DNA of 64,000 bases, taken from assembly GCA_963693285.1 (NCBI GenBank), contig OY848927.1, positions 3,474,501-3,538,500 on the forward strand, in the 5' to 3' direction. This document shows, one piece after another, positions 1 to 10,628 of this stretch (within the stretch, counting starts at the first letter, position 1; every line of letters begins with the position of its first letter). The stretch comes from Xestospongia muta (lineage: Eukaryota > Porifera > Demospongiae > Haplosclerida > Petrosiidae). The notes beneath the pieces are model-generated. The model saw only the letters and a program-made list of their open reading frames with translations, was not told the origin of the DNA and ran no database searches. The position numbers and the translations under genes are program-made.

Positions 1-3000
1 AATAGGTGGTAATATTTTCAAATGTTGTCTACCCAGTAGTTGTTCTGATTCTACTACCAACATCATCACTGTTCATATATTCAGTAAGTTATATCTCATT
101 GTACTAGTTCACACTCTCATTTGTTATTGATCTACTATAGGACATGTAGAGATCATAAACTTCAGTGTTGTTGAACTTCCTTCTAATATGACAGTTGTTC
201 CACAACAATACACACTTCAATGTGTTCAAAGTGGAATTGATAGAAATTTCAGGTGGTATTATGTATATAACAGTCAGAGTTTTAGTATTGAATTCAACTG
301 TTTGACACTAAACTTTGGATACAGTTGTAGTAGTGAGAGTCAAACTATTCACAGTATTAATAATACAATTGTTCGTAATCTAACTGTTAGTTGGTATGCA
401 GAGAAGATTAATAGTGGAATATTTAATCAGTCGAACAATAATGGTGATCATGTACATAGATGTTATGAAAAAGTTGATGAGATTATAAGAAATCGTTACC
501 TTACTGTAACTGGTAAGTGCTTTTACTACTATAGATACATGATGTCATATATAATCCTCTAAGCTCCAGGATTCACTCCCTCTCCTCCTACTCTGGTCAA
601 CAAGACAGCTACCACTATCTCTGTCAGTTGGATACCTGTTCCATCTGATGCTGATGGATATGTAGTCAATACCACTAGTAACACACACACTGTGACACAA
701 CAGGTAAAGGAAGGTAGTCAGAATGAAACAACACTGAAGGGACTGATACCAGTAACAACTTATAACATCACAGTCAGAGCCTATCAAGATATACTGGGAC
801 CTGCTAGTACTGTAATCAGCATACAAACATTGTCAGGTATTGTAATATCTATCAAATATTGGTCATTATTAATTAATTTTTCTTCAGTAATATCATCAAT
901 CAATTGGATATTTGTGTCATCCATTACTGAACTTCAAAACACTCAATATCATATTGATTGTATCACAACTACTGTCAATGTTACTACTGAAGTTTACTGG
1001 TTAGTGAATGGAGTGATGAAGTACAACTCAATGTATACATTAATTGATTCTGATCTCCTCATATACAACAACACACTACTGGTATATCCTGATCCATTGG
1101 AAGTGTCAATTAATGTTACCTGTATAGCAATGTATAAAGGAGTGAACTACAGTGACACTGTCATATTACAAGGTATGTAAAATTCGGTCATTCATGTTAA
1201 CTAGGTTTACCCTTTCTAGCTCCCAGTAGTCCTCCATCTAATGTGATGATATATATTTTAAATGAGAGTAGTATCAAAGTCAACTGGTCTATGTCATCAC
1301 AGACTAATGGATATGTGATTGTCATTACCTCTACTACTGGAGTAGGTACTAACAAGATATTATCTACTACAGAAGATGAAGTTCTAATCTATGGACTAAG
1401 ATTGAGTAGATATTATGAGATTAGTGTGTACTCATATAAAGATATTCCTTCAATTTATAGTACACAAAGATTGTTAAAATTTGATGGTGAGTTGATATTT
1501 GTATAAACACAATGTGACATTACTTCATTGTCTAGTTCCTACACCAGTAACTTGTCTCTCAGTGGGTGATATCTCAACCACTACTATTACAGTGAAGTGG
1601 ACTAGTCCCAGTAGTGAAGATGGTAACTATGTAACATACTACAACATTTCCTATAATCCATCTTGTCCTGAGTCATCATCAATGAATGTGACATTGGTCT
1701 CTGTTACTCCTCATCAATTCACTACAACATTCAGTTATATATTAAGAGAAATGTTCAGTGGTATGAACTATACCATCACAGTGAGAGCTGGTAATATACT
1801 AGGAGAGTCTAGTCCAGTGATGATTTATTCTAAAACGGACCCTATGTCAAGTAATTTACATGATAATATGGCTGGTTTAATGTTGACAATAATTCACAGA
1901 TCCAGGAGGATCACCTAGATCAATTATGGTTTTTCCATTAAATAAGACATCAAACAAAATCATATGGGAAAATGTTGATTGTCTTTTACGTAATGGTAGA
2001 ATCATTGAGTATATTGTGATCGTTAGTAACAATAGTATGACATACAACCTCACCAGTAGTGAGAGACATGTCATTGTGAATGATCTAGTATTTAGTAATG
2101 TATATAACATGAGTGTAGCTGGTGTGAACTCTATTGGAAGAGGTCCCTTCAGTGATCCTGTTGAAGTACAGATTGGAACAAGTAAGTATATTGTCAGTCT
2201 TTGTGAACAACAATTATACTTTGTACTCAGTTCCTGGTCCGGTTAGTACACTATCCAGTTTGATGTTTACTACATGGGCTGTTATCTCATGGAGTGTACC
2301 TAGTTATATTCCTGTAGACTATCCTATTATCTCATATGAGATAGGGTACACTACTCATCAGTCTAATGATAGTTGTTCTCCTAGTGATGAGTTTAGTTCA
2401 ATGATAAAAACTAATACAAGTAGTAGAAATGTGACTATAAGTGATCTGATAGGTAACATCTGTTATCTGTTTGGTGTACGTGGTTACACTGTTAATGGTT
2501 ATGGACTATGGACTGTAATTGGTAATGTAACAGAACAAGAATCGACTGTTCGTACTAATGAAGGTAATTGTAGACAATCTAGAATTTATTATTATGTAAC
2601 TTGTATTGTTTTCAGTTACTTCATCTACCACTAGTACTATTACTGTACTGGGTGTACTAGTTGGTATACTGTTGATTGCAGTGATATCTTGTTCCATCTT
2701 CAATATACTGCTATTATTATATGTCAGACAGTATGTGGAAGATTAATGTTTATAGTTATCAACAATTTTTACTTTTGCAGACTCAAATCATTGAGAACTA
2801 ATACAATTAAAGGAACAAACAGTGGGTATGTTGTCATATTCTGTTATCTTGTGTTAACTCATACACTGTCTATCTATAGACCTGATGAAGATATTGAAAT
2901 GAAAGTCTGTGAGCCCTACAGTCTACATCAGTCTAAACCAACTGATGATATTTATGATGACTGTGAACCACCAGTGGATACCAGTGTATATGAGTGTATG

Positions 3001-3003
3001 TAA
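1..3003 (+). CDS. Family A Ig/FN3 receptor, copy A1 (5' partial; intron-7 donor lost)
   Basis: Type I membrane receptor, cut by the window edge inside exon 2. Exons read: 1-83 (end of Ig1), 141-512 (Ig2), 564-836 (FN3), 888-1172 (Ig3), 1220-1486 (FN3), 1536-1829 (FN3), 1900-2181 (FN3), 2231-2563 (FN3), 2616-2730 (stalk and TM), 2781-2825, 2880-3003 (tail). Exon lengths equal those of the intact copy at 17.5 kb and every ectodomain exon is phase 1. The TM has the LGVLVGILLI core. The tail has DIEMKVCEPYSLH, DIYDDC and a terminal VYECM. One defect is visible: the donor after exon 7, AG/GTGAAAC in other copies, reads TTCTAAAAC near 1829-1835. Without it, translation runs on to a stop at 1916-1918, giving a protein without TM. 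The ligand is unknown; a recognition role is inferred from architecture. Confidence 0.8.
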
Positions 3004-3340
3004 TATATTAGTAACATGATGTTAATTGTTATGTTTAGTTTTATACAGAGTTGTTGTAGTTAATGTATCTAAACAAATATTGTAGTTTATTATTAGTGAA
3101 TGTTGTTAGTTTTATTTAAAAAACTAAATATTTTGGTGCTGACCTAGTCACAACTACTTTATTTTAGTGCACTTACTACTCATCATTTGGGGTAGTCCTC
3201 AATGTAGATATGTAGATAGCTTCCAAATTCGTTTTGCTTACCTTAAACTGTTGCTCTTTAAAAACATCAGTAAGAAAATTAATCAAATAAGTTGTACAAA
3301 AGTACTATACATTGGCTAGTCTGTCTTTGTCTGGTAATGA
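3004..3340 (+). other. Shared 3' flank of family A, then unassigned spacer
   Basis: From the stop codon to about 3130 this matches the downstream flank of other A copies (4209, 5177, 16689, 20899, 42730, 53515), so it is probably 3' UTR and flank carried by duplication. From about 3135 to 3340 there is A+T-rich spacer with part of a block also seen near 48060-48150. I see no gene in it. Confidence 0.5.
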
Positions 3341-3342
3341 TC

Positions 3343-4208
3343 AATATGACAAGTATGTCATTGTGAATGATCTAGTATTTGGTAATGTATATAACATGAG
3401 TGTAGCTGGTGTGAACTCTATTGGAAGAGGTCCCTATAGTGATTTTATCCAAGTACAGATTGGAACTGGTAAATAAATTGTCAGTCTTTGTGAACAACAA
3501 TTATACTTTTTACTCAGTTCCTGGTCCAGTTAGTACATCATCCAGTTTGATGTCTACTACATGGGCTGTTATTTCATGGAGTGTACCTAGTTATATTCCT
3601 GTAGACTATCCCATTATTACATATGAGATAGGGTACACTACTCATAAGTCTAATGGTAGTTGTTGTCGTAGTGATGAATTTAGTCCAATTGAAAAAACTA
3701 ATACAAGTAGTAAAAATGTGAATATAAGTGATCTGATAGGTAACACCTGTTATCTGTATGGTGTACGTTTTTACACTGACAATCTAGTATTTATCATTTT
3801 ACAATTTTGTTTTCTTTTAGCTACTTTATCTAACACTAGTACTATTACTGTACTGGGTATACTAGTTGGTATGCTGTTGATTGTAGTGATAGTTAGTGTT
3901 GTTGGGACTATACTGCTATTATTATATGTCAGACGACATGTGAAGCACATAATGTTTTCAGTTATTAAGAATTTTCACTTTGTAGATTCAAATCATTAGG
4001 AACTAATACAATTAAAGGAACAAACAGTGGGTATGTTGTCATATTCTGTTATCTTGTGTTATCTCATACACTGCCTATCTATAGACCTGATGAAGATATT
4101 GAAATGAAAATCTGTGAGCCCTACAGTCTACATCAGTCTAAACCACCTGATGATATTTATGATAAGTGTGAACCACCAGTAGATACCAGTGTATATGAGT
4201 GTATGTAA
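3343..4208 (+). pseudogene. Truncated family A copy A2 (FN3 end, FN3, TM, tail only)
   Basis: The homology starts abruptly inside the fourth FN3 exon (about 3350-3470) and continues through part of the fifth FN3 exon (from 3521), the TM exon (from 3831), and the tail to a stop at 4206-4208. The last FN3 has lost its G-strand end: after GVRFYTDN the sequence jumps into intron. The donor after the TM exon has changed from ACAGTATG to ACGACATG, so the GT is gone. The tail itself is preserved, with KICEPYSLH, DIYDKC and VYECM. There is no leader and no Ig domain, so this is a 5'-truncated relic, though its tail could still donate sequence in gene conversion. Confidence 0.8.
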
Positions 4209-4627
4209 TATATCACTAACATGATGTTAATTGTTATGTTTAGTTTTATACATGTTGTTGTAGTTAGTGTATCTAAACAAATATTGTAGTTTATTATTAC
4301 TGAATGTTGTTAGTTTTATTAAAAACCCTAAATATTTTTGTTTCAGATCTAATTATAATTATCATTAATAAACAAATTAGCAACAGAAAGACAACTATAG
4401 CTTTCTTTTGTTATAAACAAAGTTTTGTCCTCAAATTTATCATTTTTCATGCCAAGATGGAGGCTGATCAATTGACCTTATCATTATGATGCAACAATAA
4501 AAAGTAAAAATTAATACAATTATACGTACAACAAATAAATCAGTCCTGTATGAATGTATTATGTAATAACATTATAAGTAATCAATTACATGTATTTGTT
4601 TATTGTAGTAACATGACATTTTGTTTA
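4209..4627. other. Convergent 3' flanks of an A and a B copy
   Basis: This is the A-type 3' flank, followed by a stretch with AATAAA on the plus strand (the 'caacaaataaatcag' block near 4530) and AATAAA-like signals on the minus strand just before the B stop. The same spacer recurs near 5510, 21240, 32760, 43110 and 53870. It looks like the shared end of two convergent transcripts. No coding potential beyond short shadows. Confidence 0.5.
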
Positions 4628-4742
4628 TTATATATAGTCATAAGTACATTGATTTTGATCATCATTACTTCCTCTATAATTATATGACTGATGAATACTA
4701 TAGGTTTCACAGAGATTTATTTCAATAGTTTCATTAGATCTA
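4628..4742 (-). pseudogene. Family B cytoplasmic tail exon, isolated (B1 tail)
   Basis: Minus-strand last exon of the B family, with the acceptor at 4743-4744 and the stop at 4628-4630. It reads SRSNETIEINLCETYSIHQS, then YNYRGSNDDQNQ and ends CTYDYI. It aligns with the A tail: TIEINLCETYSIH against DIEMKVCEPYSLH. The neighbouring sequence on the 5' side is not the expected B penultimate exon but the TM exon of a plus-strand A relic, so the exon is orphaned. The exon itself is open and its C-terminal Tyr-Asp-Tyr-Ile is intact. Confidence 0.75.
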
Positions 4743-4773
4743 CTAATAATAAAAACTATTATAATAATTACAG

Positions 4774-5176
4774 TCACTTCATCTACCACTAGTACTATTA
4801 CTGTGCTGGGTGTACTAGTTGGTATACTGTTGATTGTAGTGATAGTTAGTGTTGTCGGGAATATCTTACAGCTCATCACAACAGACGGTATTGATATTAT
4901 TAATAATGTCTATAAACAAATATTTGTTTTTTTTTTTAATGCAGACTCAGTGAACTAATCACTGCTACCATTAAAGTTCAACAACAAACAGACAGTAGGT
5001 AAGTTGTCATACTCTCTTACTTTGTGTTAACTCATATACTGTCTATCTATAGACCTGATGAAGATATTGAAATGAAAGTCTGTGAGCCCTACAGTCTACA
5101 TCAGTCTAAACCAACTGATGATATTTATGTTGTGTGTCAACCACCAGTAGATACCAGTGTATATGAGTGTATGTAA
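4774..5176 (+). pseudogene. Family A relic A3: TM and tail only (type-2 TM)
   Basis: Begins at a TM exon with acceptor at 4771-4773 and holds only three exons: TM (LGVLVGILLIVVIVSVV, then NILQLITTD), a short juxtamembrane exon (LSELITATIKVQQQTDS) and the tail to a stop at 5174-5176. The juxtamembrane type matches copies at 47.5 and 53.1 kb, not the common LKSLRTNTIKG type. The tail has KVCEPYSLH, DIYVVC and VYECM. No ectodomain; a recombination breakpoint joins it to the B tail exon on the opposite strand. Confidence 0.75.
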
Positions 5177-5689
5177 CATATCAGTAACATGATGTTAATT
5201 GTTATGTTTAGTTTTATACAGAGTTGTTGTAGTTAATGTATCTAAACAAATATTGTAGTTTATTATTAGTAAATGTTGTTAGTTTTATTAAAAAACTAAA
5301 TATTTTTGTTTCTGATCTAATTATATCATTAATAATCAAAATTAGCAACAGAAAGACAATTATAGTTGTCTTTTGTTATAAACAATGCTTTGTCCACAAA
5401 TTTATCATTTTTCATGTCAAGATGGAGGTTGATCAGTTGACATTATCATTGTTATCGATGGAAAATAAAAAATAAAAAAGTAAATAGTTAATACAATTAT
5501 AAGTACAACAAATAAATCAGTCCTGTATTAATGTGTTATGAAATAACATTATAAGTAATCAATTACATGTATTTGTTTATTGTAGTAACATGACATTTTG
5601 TTTATTATATATAGTTATAAGTACATTGATTTTGATCAGAGAGAGAGAGAGAAATCTGAAATAATCAAGTTATTATTTATATTACATAC
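5177..5689. other. A 3' flank, truncated B 3' end and short GA tract
   Basis: The A 3' flank (5177-5500) runs into the start of the B 3' end (about 5560-5637), then directly into a short (GA)n tract at 5638-5652. In other B copies the TM and tail exons lie between these two pieces, so they have been deleted here. Confidence 0.55.
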
Positions 5690-6690
5690 CTGACAATCTT
5701 GCAGTAGTTGTTCCAGCAGCTCCTACTAATGTGAAATATCCTCTAACTTCAATAGTATAATCTCTTTCAGGAATTATTTCATCCACTACATAACTTTTCA
5801 CAGTATTATTATTTATTTATTTTTTCTATGTTAACACCAATTGCAGTAATAGTGATAATATATCCACTGACAGCTACCATTATATCTGGCATATTACTCT
5901 TACAGCAGTACCATTAATTTCTTCATAACTAACACATATTATCTATACAACAGGTTACTTACCTCTGATAGAAGTTGTGGAAGTTACAGGTTGTCCATTC
6001 TCAAAATTTGCAGTACATTGAAGTTGATGATAAGAAAATGAAACATCAGTTGGGTTCCATGATACTGGCATATTATACTGGTATCTTTCATTAGCCAATG
6101 TCTGTAGTATGGACTATTACATGTAATACTGTTTTGACTGTTACAGTCTGTTCCAATATATGTAATGTTAGCAGTAAGTCTTGTTGGTGGAATATTACTT
6201 GTTGTCATTTGTACAATATAAGTTTGAGGTATAACTGTTAATGAGGAAACTTCAACAACAGAACAGCTCTCTATTTGAGAAGGAGCTTCTAAAAGAGAAA
6301 ACACACACTATTTTTATCTCATTTACAAAGTATACATTTACCTGAGTTAAAGAGATTTCGATATTCGCTCTTTTGATATATCTTAGCATTAATACAATGA
6401 CTGTCAATACAACAAGTGTACATTCCATTATGGCCATTATTAAACCCTGTAACAGTATAAATAATAACTTTTCCTGTCCCAGTTTTACATTGTTCAAGAC
6501 CACCACAGGTCAGTGGTGTGTTATTTTGGTGTATCCATTGTCCAGTGATAGAGCTTCTGGTTGTCTTCCTCTGTATTAAAGATTAATCAGTAATATTATC
6601 ACATACCTGGTCTTACAAGTTCCCTTGAGTTATTAGGTCTGTATAGACTGATATAAGCAGGTGTATTAGTGATGTTACATATATAATATA
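5690..6690 (-). pseudogene. Family B ectodomain relic B1 (Ig, second domain, FN3; no leader, TM or tail attached)
   Basis: Reading down the minus strand: remnant of the first domain (NITNTPAY, LYRPNNSREL, about 6690-6605), an Ig exon (about 6570-6340; GQWI, GIYTC-like F strand with adjacent Cys), a second domain (about 6290-5965; SLTVIPQTYIVQ) and an FN3 exon (about 5940-5690; LTNIIPERDYTIEV-type end). There is a 1-bp deletion near 6098 (GCCAATG where other copies have CCCAAATG), which shifts the frame after YYRH, and the FN3 start is scrambled near 5830-5920. No signal exon is found upstream. Clearly non-functional. Confidence 0.7.
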
Positions 6691-7362
6691 ACTTAATTAC
6701 TTAAACAAGAGTATCTACAAGAGATGAAACTGGAGTCTTGTTGTTTTGTTATGTTCATTTTACATTAATATTTACATGTGTCTTTAAAGTATCAGTAAAT
6801 ATTGAGTGATTGAATAATAAATGTGACATAATGTCTGTCTTAAAACCTTAACTGTCTAGAACGATTGTTTATACAATTACTACATCATTATGTTTGTTAA
6901 TATATTGTCTTTCTTGTTAAGATATTTAACAGTTATTAGGAAACAGTTTTATCATCTTAAGCATTTCCTCTATTTCTTTTCTTTTCTATTATTTATTATA
7001 TCATCTTACACAAATTCTATTCAGAAAATTGATGACTTATAGCTAGGTCAAAATAGATTATTATAAACTGATACAATATATCTTTCATTATCTCAAAGTT
7101 TGTTCTCAGACTATTTAGTAATGTAGTGATGTAATATGTGCTTTGTTAGAATGTATGCTTTGTAGTTAACAATAAATCACAATCCAATGAAGTCAGTAGA
7201 AAGAATGACTTGTTCTATAATAAAGAAGACTTGAATGATCAGTAGTACAAAAACGACCATAGTGGATCATAAACAAGATGTATAATTATAATGTAGTCCT
7301 TCATTACTTGTTTATTGAGTTTCTTTTTTAGTATTTCTAAATATAGTCAAGAACAATGCTGA
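6691..7362. repeat. B-family 5' flank, duplicated near 55.2 and 49.2 kb
   Basis: A+T-rich sequence without coding potential. About 6580-7310 is nearly the same as 55140-55860, and part of it recurs at 49200-49760. It probably represents the upstream flank of an ancestral B gene. Confidence 0.6.
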
Positions 7363-7803
7363 TACCTTGTCTACCCAGTAGTTGTTCTGATCCTACTACC
7401 AACATCATCACTGTTCATATATTCAGTAAGTTATATCTCATTGTACTAGTACACACTGTCATTTGTTACTGATCTACTATAGGACATGTAGAGATCATAG
7501 ACTTCAGTGTTGTTTAATTTTCATTCTGATATGACAGTTGTTCCACAACAATACACACTTCATTGTGTATATAGTGGTTTTTTTAATGACTTCAAGTGGT
7601 ATTACAACAAGACCAATACTCAATTTAATTGTGGATCACCACAAAATGGTTACAGTTGTAATATTGGTAGAGTACAAACCCTATACAGTGGTAACATTAC
7701 AAAGTTTCGTGCACTTACTGTTACTTGGTATGCAGAAGAGATTAGTAATGGAATATTTAGTCAGTCAAACAATAATGGTGAGAACTCAAGTCAAGTCCAA
7801 TAA
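7363..7803 (+). pseudogene. Family A relic A4, 5' part (end of Ig1 and variant Ig2)
   Basis: Starts inside exon 2 (LPSSCSDPTTNIITVHIFS, ending about 7426), then intron, then an Ig2 exon from about 7483. The Ig2 is the alternative type with HCVYSGFFNDFKWYY and CGSPQNGYSC, as in the copy at 57.4 kb, rather than the common IDRNFRWYYVYNS type. It breaks off after SQSNNNGENSSQ at a stop near 7801-7803. The rest of the exon reappears only after intrusions, from 8103 and again from 8589. Confidence 0.7.
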
Positions 7804-7911
7804 ACCAACAGTGGGGTTTTCTGGATGAAATTATCCAATAGTAAAAGCATTGTAATAAAAAAAACCAATTGGAAAGAATTGGAAAACAACAGTTGGAAAT
7901 AGGTATCATTT

Positions 7912-8102
7912 CCCTGTGGTACAGAACAAGGAGAGACGTAACTCAAGGTGAAATTGGTAGCATATCCAAGATGCTGAAGTTTCTAATGGATGAAAGACTG
8001 AAGCGGGACAAAACGATTTGTAGGGAATGACGTTGTGGGGACGACAAACTAGCAGAGGAACCTCAAAAGCATGTAGAGATGTTTGGTATGCTGACAAAAC
8101 TT
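7912..8102 (+). mobile_element. gag fragment of the Ty3/gypsy-like element
   Basis: Matches the start of the gag region of the elements at 29.7 and 60.2 kb (MLKFLMDERLKRD-type reading, then a Met-rich segment ending at 'gctgacaaaactta'). Several small insertions break the frame. No LTR, protease or integrase is attached. It sits between two parts of a family A Ig2 exon. Confidence 0.7.
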
Positions 8103-8138
8103 AATAATACAATTGTTTATAATCTAACTGTTACTTGG

Positions 8139-8583
8139 CATAGGCAGATAAGGCACTTATATTTTGGAGGGGGCTCACACCATAACTATGTGATGAATAT
8201 GCAGACACAAATGTACCCATAATGCAGAAACTATGTTTGATACAATCACAATCAGTATTACCAACATTAATTTAAAATGTACCAAAGTATTTCCTTCACT
8301 CATCATTTACCGTAACAAATTCTTTAGCTATTTCAAAAAGATCATGCTCATTAGTTATGCATTTGTGTACATGAAGGAGCAGACAATTGTTAAGCTGTTT
8401 TTCAGTCATTGTGGCCTGCAAATGTCAAAACTTTTGACAGTTTCATCAACACCAATAAGATTAACTTAGAATCTTTTTGTGGGGTAAGTAGCAAGCAATA
8501 AAAATTTGGGGGTGCTGAGCCCCCTTTTCTAAATATTGGGGGGGGGGCTCTAGCCCCTCCAGCCCCCCCTTCACCCTCCTATG
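8139..8583. mobile_element. 445-bp element with CATAGG/CCTATG ends and 5-bp target duplication
   Basis: The A Ig2 exon (ACTTGG then TATGCAGAG in intact copies) is interrupted. The 5-mer CTTGG is repeated at 8134-8138 and 8584-8588, and the DNA between starts CATAGG and ends CCTATG. The inverted similarity continues imperfectly for about 17 bp. The ends are rich in G/C runs, including a run of nine G near 8540, unlike the host exon. It encodes no recognisable protein, so it is probably a non-autonomous DNA element. Superfamily unknown. Confidence 0.65.
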
Positions 8584-8588
8584 CTTGG

Positions 8589-8935
8589 TATGCAGAGAAG
8601 ATCAATAGTGGAATATTTAGTCAGTCAAACAATAATGGTGATCATGTACATAGGTATTATGAAAGAGTAGATGAGATTGTAAGAAATCACTATCTTACAG
8701 TAACTGGTAAGTACTTTTAACATTTAGTTGATAAACAGTCAATTCCATAATACATTTATAATAAAGTATGACTTTTGTTTTTTATTGATCAAAAATTTGC
8801 TCATGTATAACCATATATATTGATCATATTAACTAATAAATTTTACAGTAATGATGTAATTTGTAACATCTAAGCTCCAGGATTCACTCCATCTCCTCCT
8901 ACTCTGGTCAACAACAAGACAGCTACTAAAGGTGA
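8589..8935 (+). pseudogene. Family A relic A4, 3' part (end of Ig2 and start of FN3)
   Basis: Continues the Ig2 exon after the inserted element (YAEKINSGIFSQSNNNGDHV) to a donor at about 8707, then an unusually long intron of about 165 bp (other copies have 51 bp), then an FN3 start at about 8876 (APGFTPSPPTLVNNKTAT). It stops at about 8928, where the sequence joins family B DNA on the other strand. Confidence 0.7.
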
Positions 8936-8966
8936 AATAGTCGAGATATTATTTATATTACATATC

Positions 8967-9535
8967 TGACAATCTTGCAGTAGTTGTTCCAGCAGCTCCT
9001 ACTAATGTGAAATATCTTCTAACTTCAATAGTATAATCTCTTTCAGGAATTATTCCTTCCACTACATAACTTGTCACAGTATTATTATTTATTTCTTTTA
9101 CTATGTTAACACCAATTGCAGTAATAGTGATAATATATCCACTGACATAGCTACCATTATAAGTCCATCTTACTCTTATAGCAGTACCATTAATTTTTTC
9201 ATAACTAACACTAGGAATATTATCAGCAGCTAATAAAGAAGTAGTAGTAATGATGGCTTTATACAACAGGTTACTTACCTCTGATAAAAGTTGTGGAAGT
9301 TACAGGTTTTTCATTCTTAAAATTTGCAGTACATTGAAGTTGATGATAAGTAAATGAAACATCAGTTGGGTTCCATGATACTGGCATATTATACTGGTAT
9401 CTTTCATTACCCAAATATCTGTAGTAGGGACTATTACGTGTAATACTGTTTTGACTGTTACAGTCTATTCCCATATATGTAATGCTAGCAGTAAGTCTTG
9501 TTGGTGGAATATTACTTGTTGTCATTTGTACAATA
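8967..9535 (-). pseudogene. Family B relic B2 (second domain and FN3)
   Basis: On the minus strand: a second-domain exon (about 9535-9290; IPPTRLTASITYMG, YYRYLGNERYQYN) and an FN3 exon (about 9239-8967; IPSVSYEKINGTAIRVRW, GIIPERDYTIEV). The donor after the FN3 exon has lost its GT (plus strand CATATC instead of CATACC near 8963). The upstream Ig and signal exons are missing: the homology is cut at 9535, where plus-strand A/C sequence begins. Confidence 0.75.
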
Positions 9536-9901
9536 AGTAGTAGAAATGTGACTATAAGTGATCTGATAGGTAACACCTGTTTGATGTACATGGTTACACT
9601 GTTAATGGGTATGGACTATAGCTGGTATAATGTTTGTAGTAGTGATTGGTTGTTCTATTGGTAATGTCCTACAATTTCTCTATAACAAACAGTATGTAAA
9701 TGGAATATAACCATTTGGAGGAAAAATTTACTTTTTTACAGACAAAAAATGTCTAATGCTGCTACCTCTGGTGATACCATGTTGACTAATAATGAAGTAC
9801 CTATCAACAGAGATGATATTGAAATGAAAGTCTGTGAGCTTTATGTTCATGATACATTGTCTAGACCAACTGAACTGATGTTAGAATATGAGTATATCTG
9901 A
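9536..9901 (+). pseudogene. Family C relic C1 (FN3 scrap, TM scrap, tail)
   Basis: A piece of the last FN3 exon (about 9536-9618) is joined inside GYGL directly to a family C TM exon (about 9620-9693), followed by an intron and a tail exon from 9743 to a stop at 9899-9901. The tail reads RDDIEMKVCELYVHDTLS, then RPTELMLEYEYI. It shares DIEMKVCE-Y with the A tail but has its own ending. Family C tails recur at 24.9, 32.0 and 62.5 kb. Confidence 0.7.
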
Positions 9902-10628
9902 ACTGATATTAATGTCTATAAGTGTATGTGATATAAACATGTAATACACATTACTACAAATACAACTATAAACTTTGATTTTTAATATAATTGAGTGAAT
10001 AGTTTAGTATTGAAATTCTATTTGTTACTGTTATGACAAGGTTGATGGAATATACAAAAATACTGTCTCAATAGATGTCATATAATTATACTGTAAGGAA
10101 CAAATAAACAGTTATATTAAATGTACTATAATTATATTAACATGATGTGACTACATGATGAGAGTACATATTAAATTATTACCAAGTACTCTGTACACAG
10201 GACAACGAATATCTATATGAACTAACTGATGATGGACAATGTTAGTCTATTATAAGAGAAGGTAACACAACAACACTGCTATCTACACTACAGCAGCTAG
10301 ACAGTATGATAATTTCCCATTATCATACATCTTTATAAATAAGGTTGCCCTAAAAATAACCTGATCATTGATGTTAGTTAGTCTCTATTGATTCTTGTTC
10401 ATAAAATAAGATCTATTGTGAACAAGCCAGCCATACACCTATAATTAATGATGGTGGTAGACTCAATTATATCATGATTACGAGTGTAGACCATAGCAAC
10501 AGAAAGACAACTATAAGTTTCTCGGTCTCTCTTGTTGTAAACAAAGGATTACATCAATGTTTTGTTCACAAATGTATCATACTTAATGCCAAGATGGAGG
10601 CTGACCAGTTAATATTATCATTATTCAA
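9902..10628. repeat. Family C 3' flank (repeated four more times)
   Basis: From about 9902 to 10300 this matches sequence after the C tails at 24990-25400, 32037-32400 and 62548-62950, and an isolated stretch at 48190-48560. It holds an AATAAA-type signal ('aacaaataaacag'). The part up to 10628 resembles the A 3' flank ('agcaacagaaagacaac'). No gene seen. Confidence 0.55.

Noticed and set aside
2871..3003. Classical ITAM or ITIM in the A tail
   Set aside because: The tyrosines are in YSLH, YDEC and YECM; spacing and residues do not meet YxxL/I-x(6-12)-YxxL/I or [ILV]xYxx[LV]. Only YxxM and YxxPhi at the end fit known motifs.
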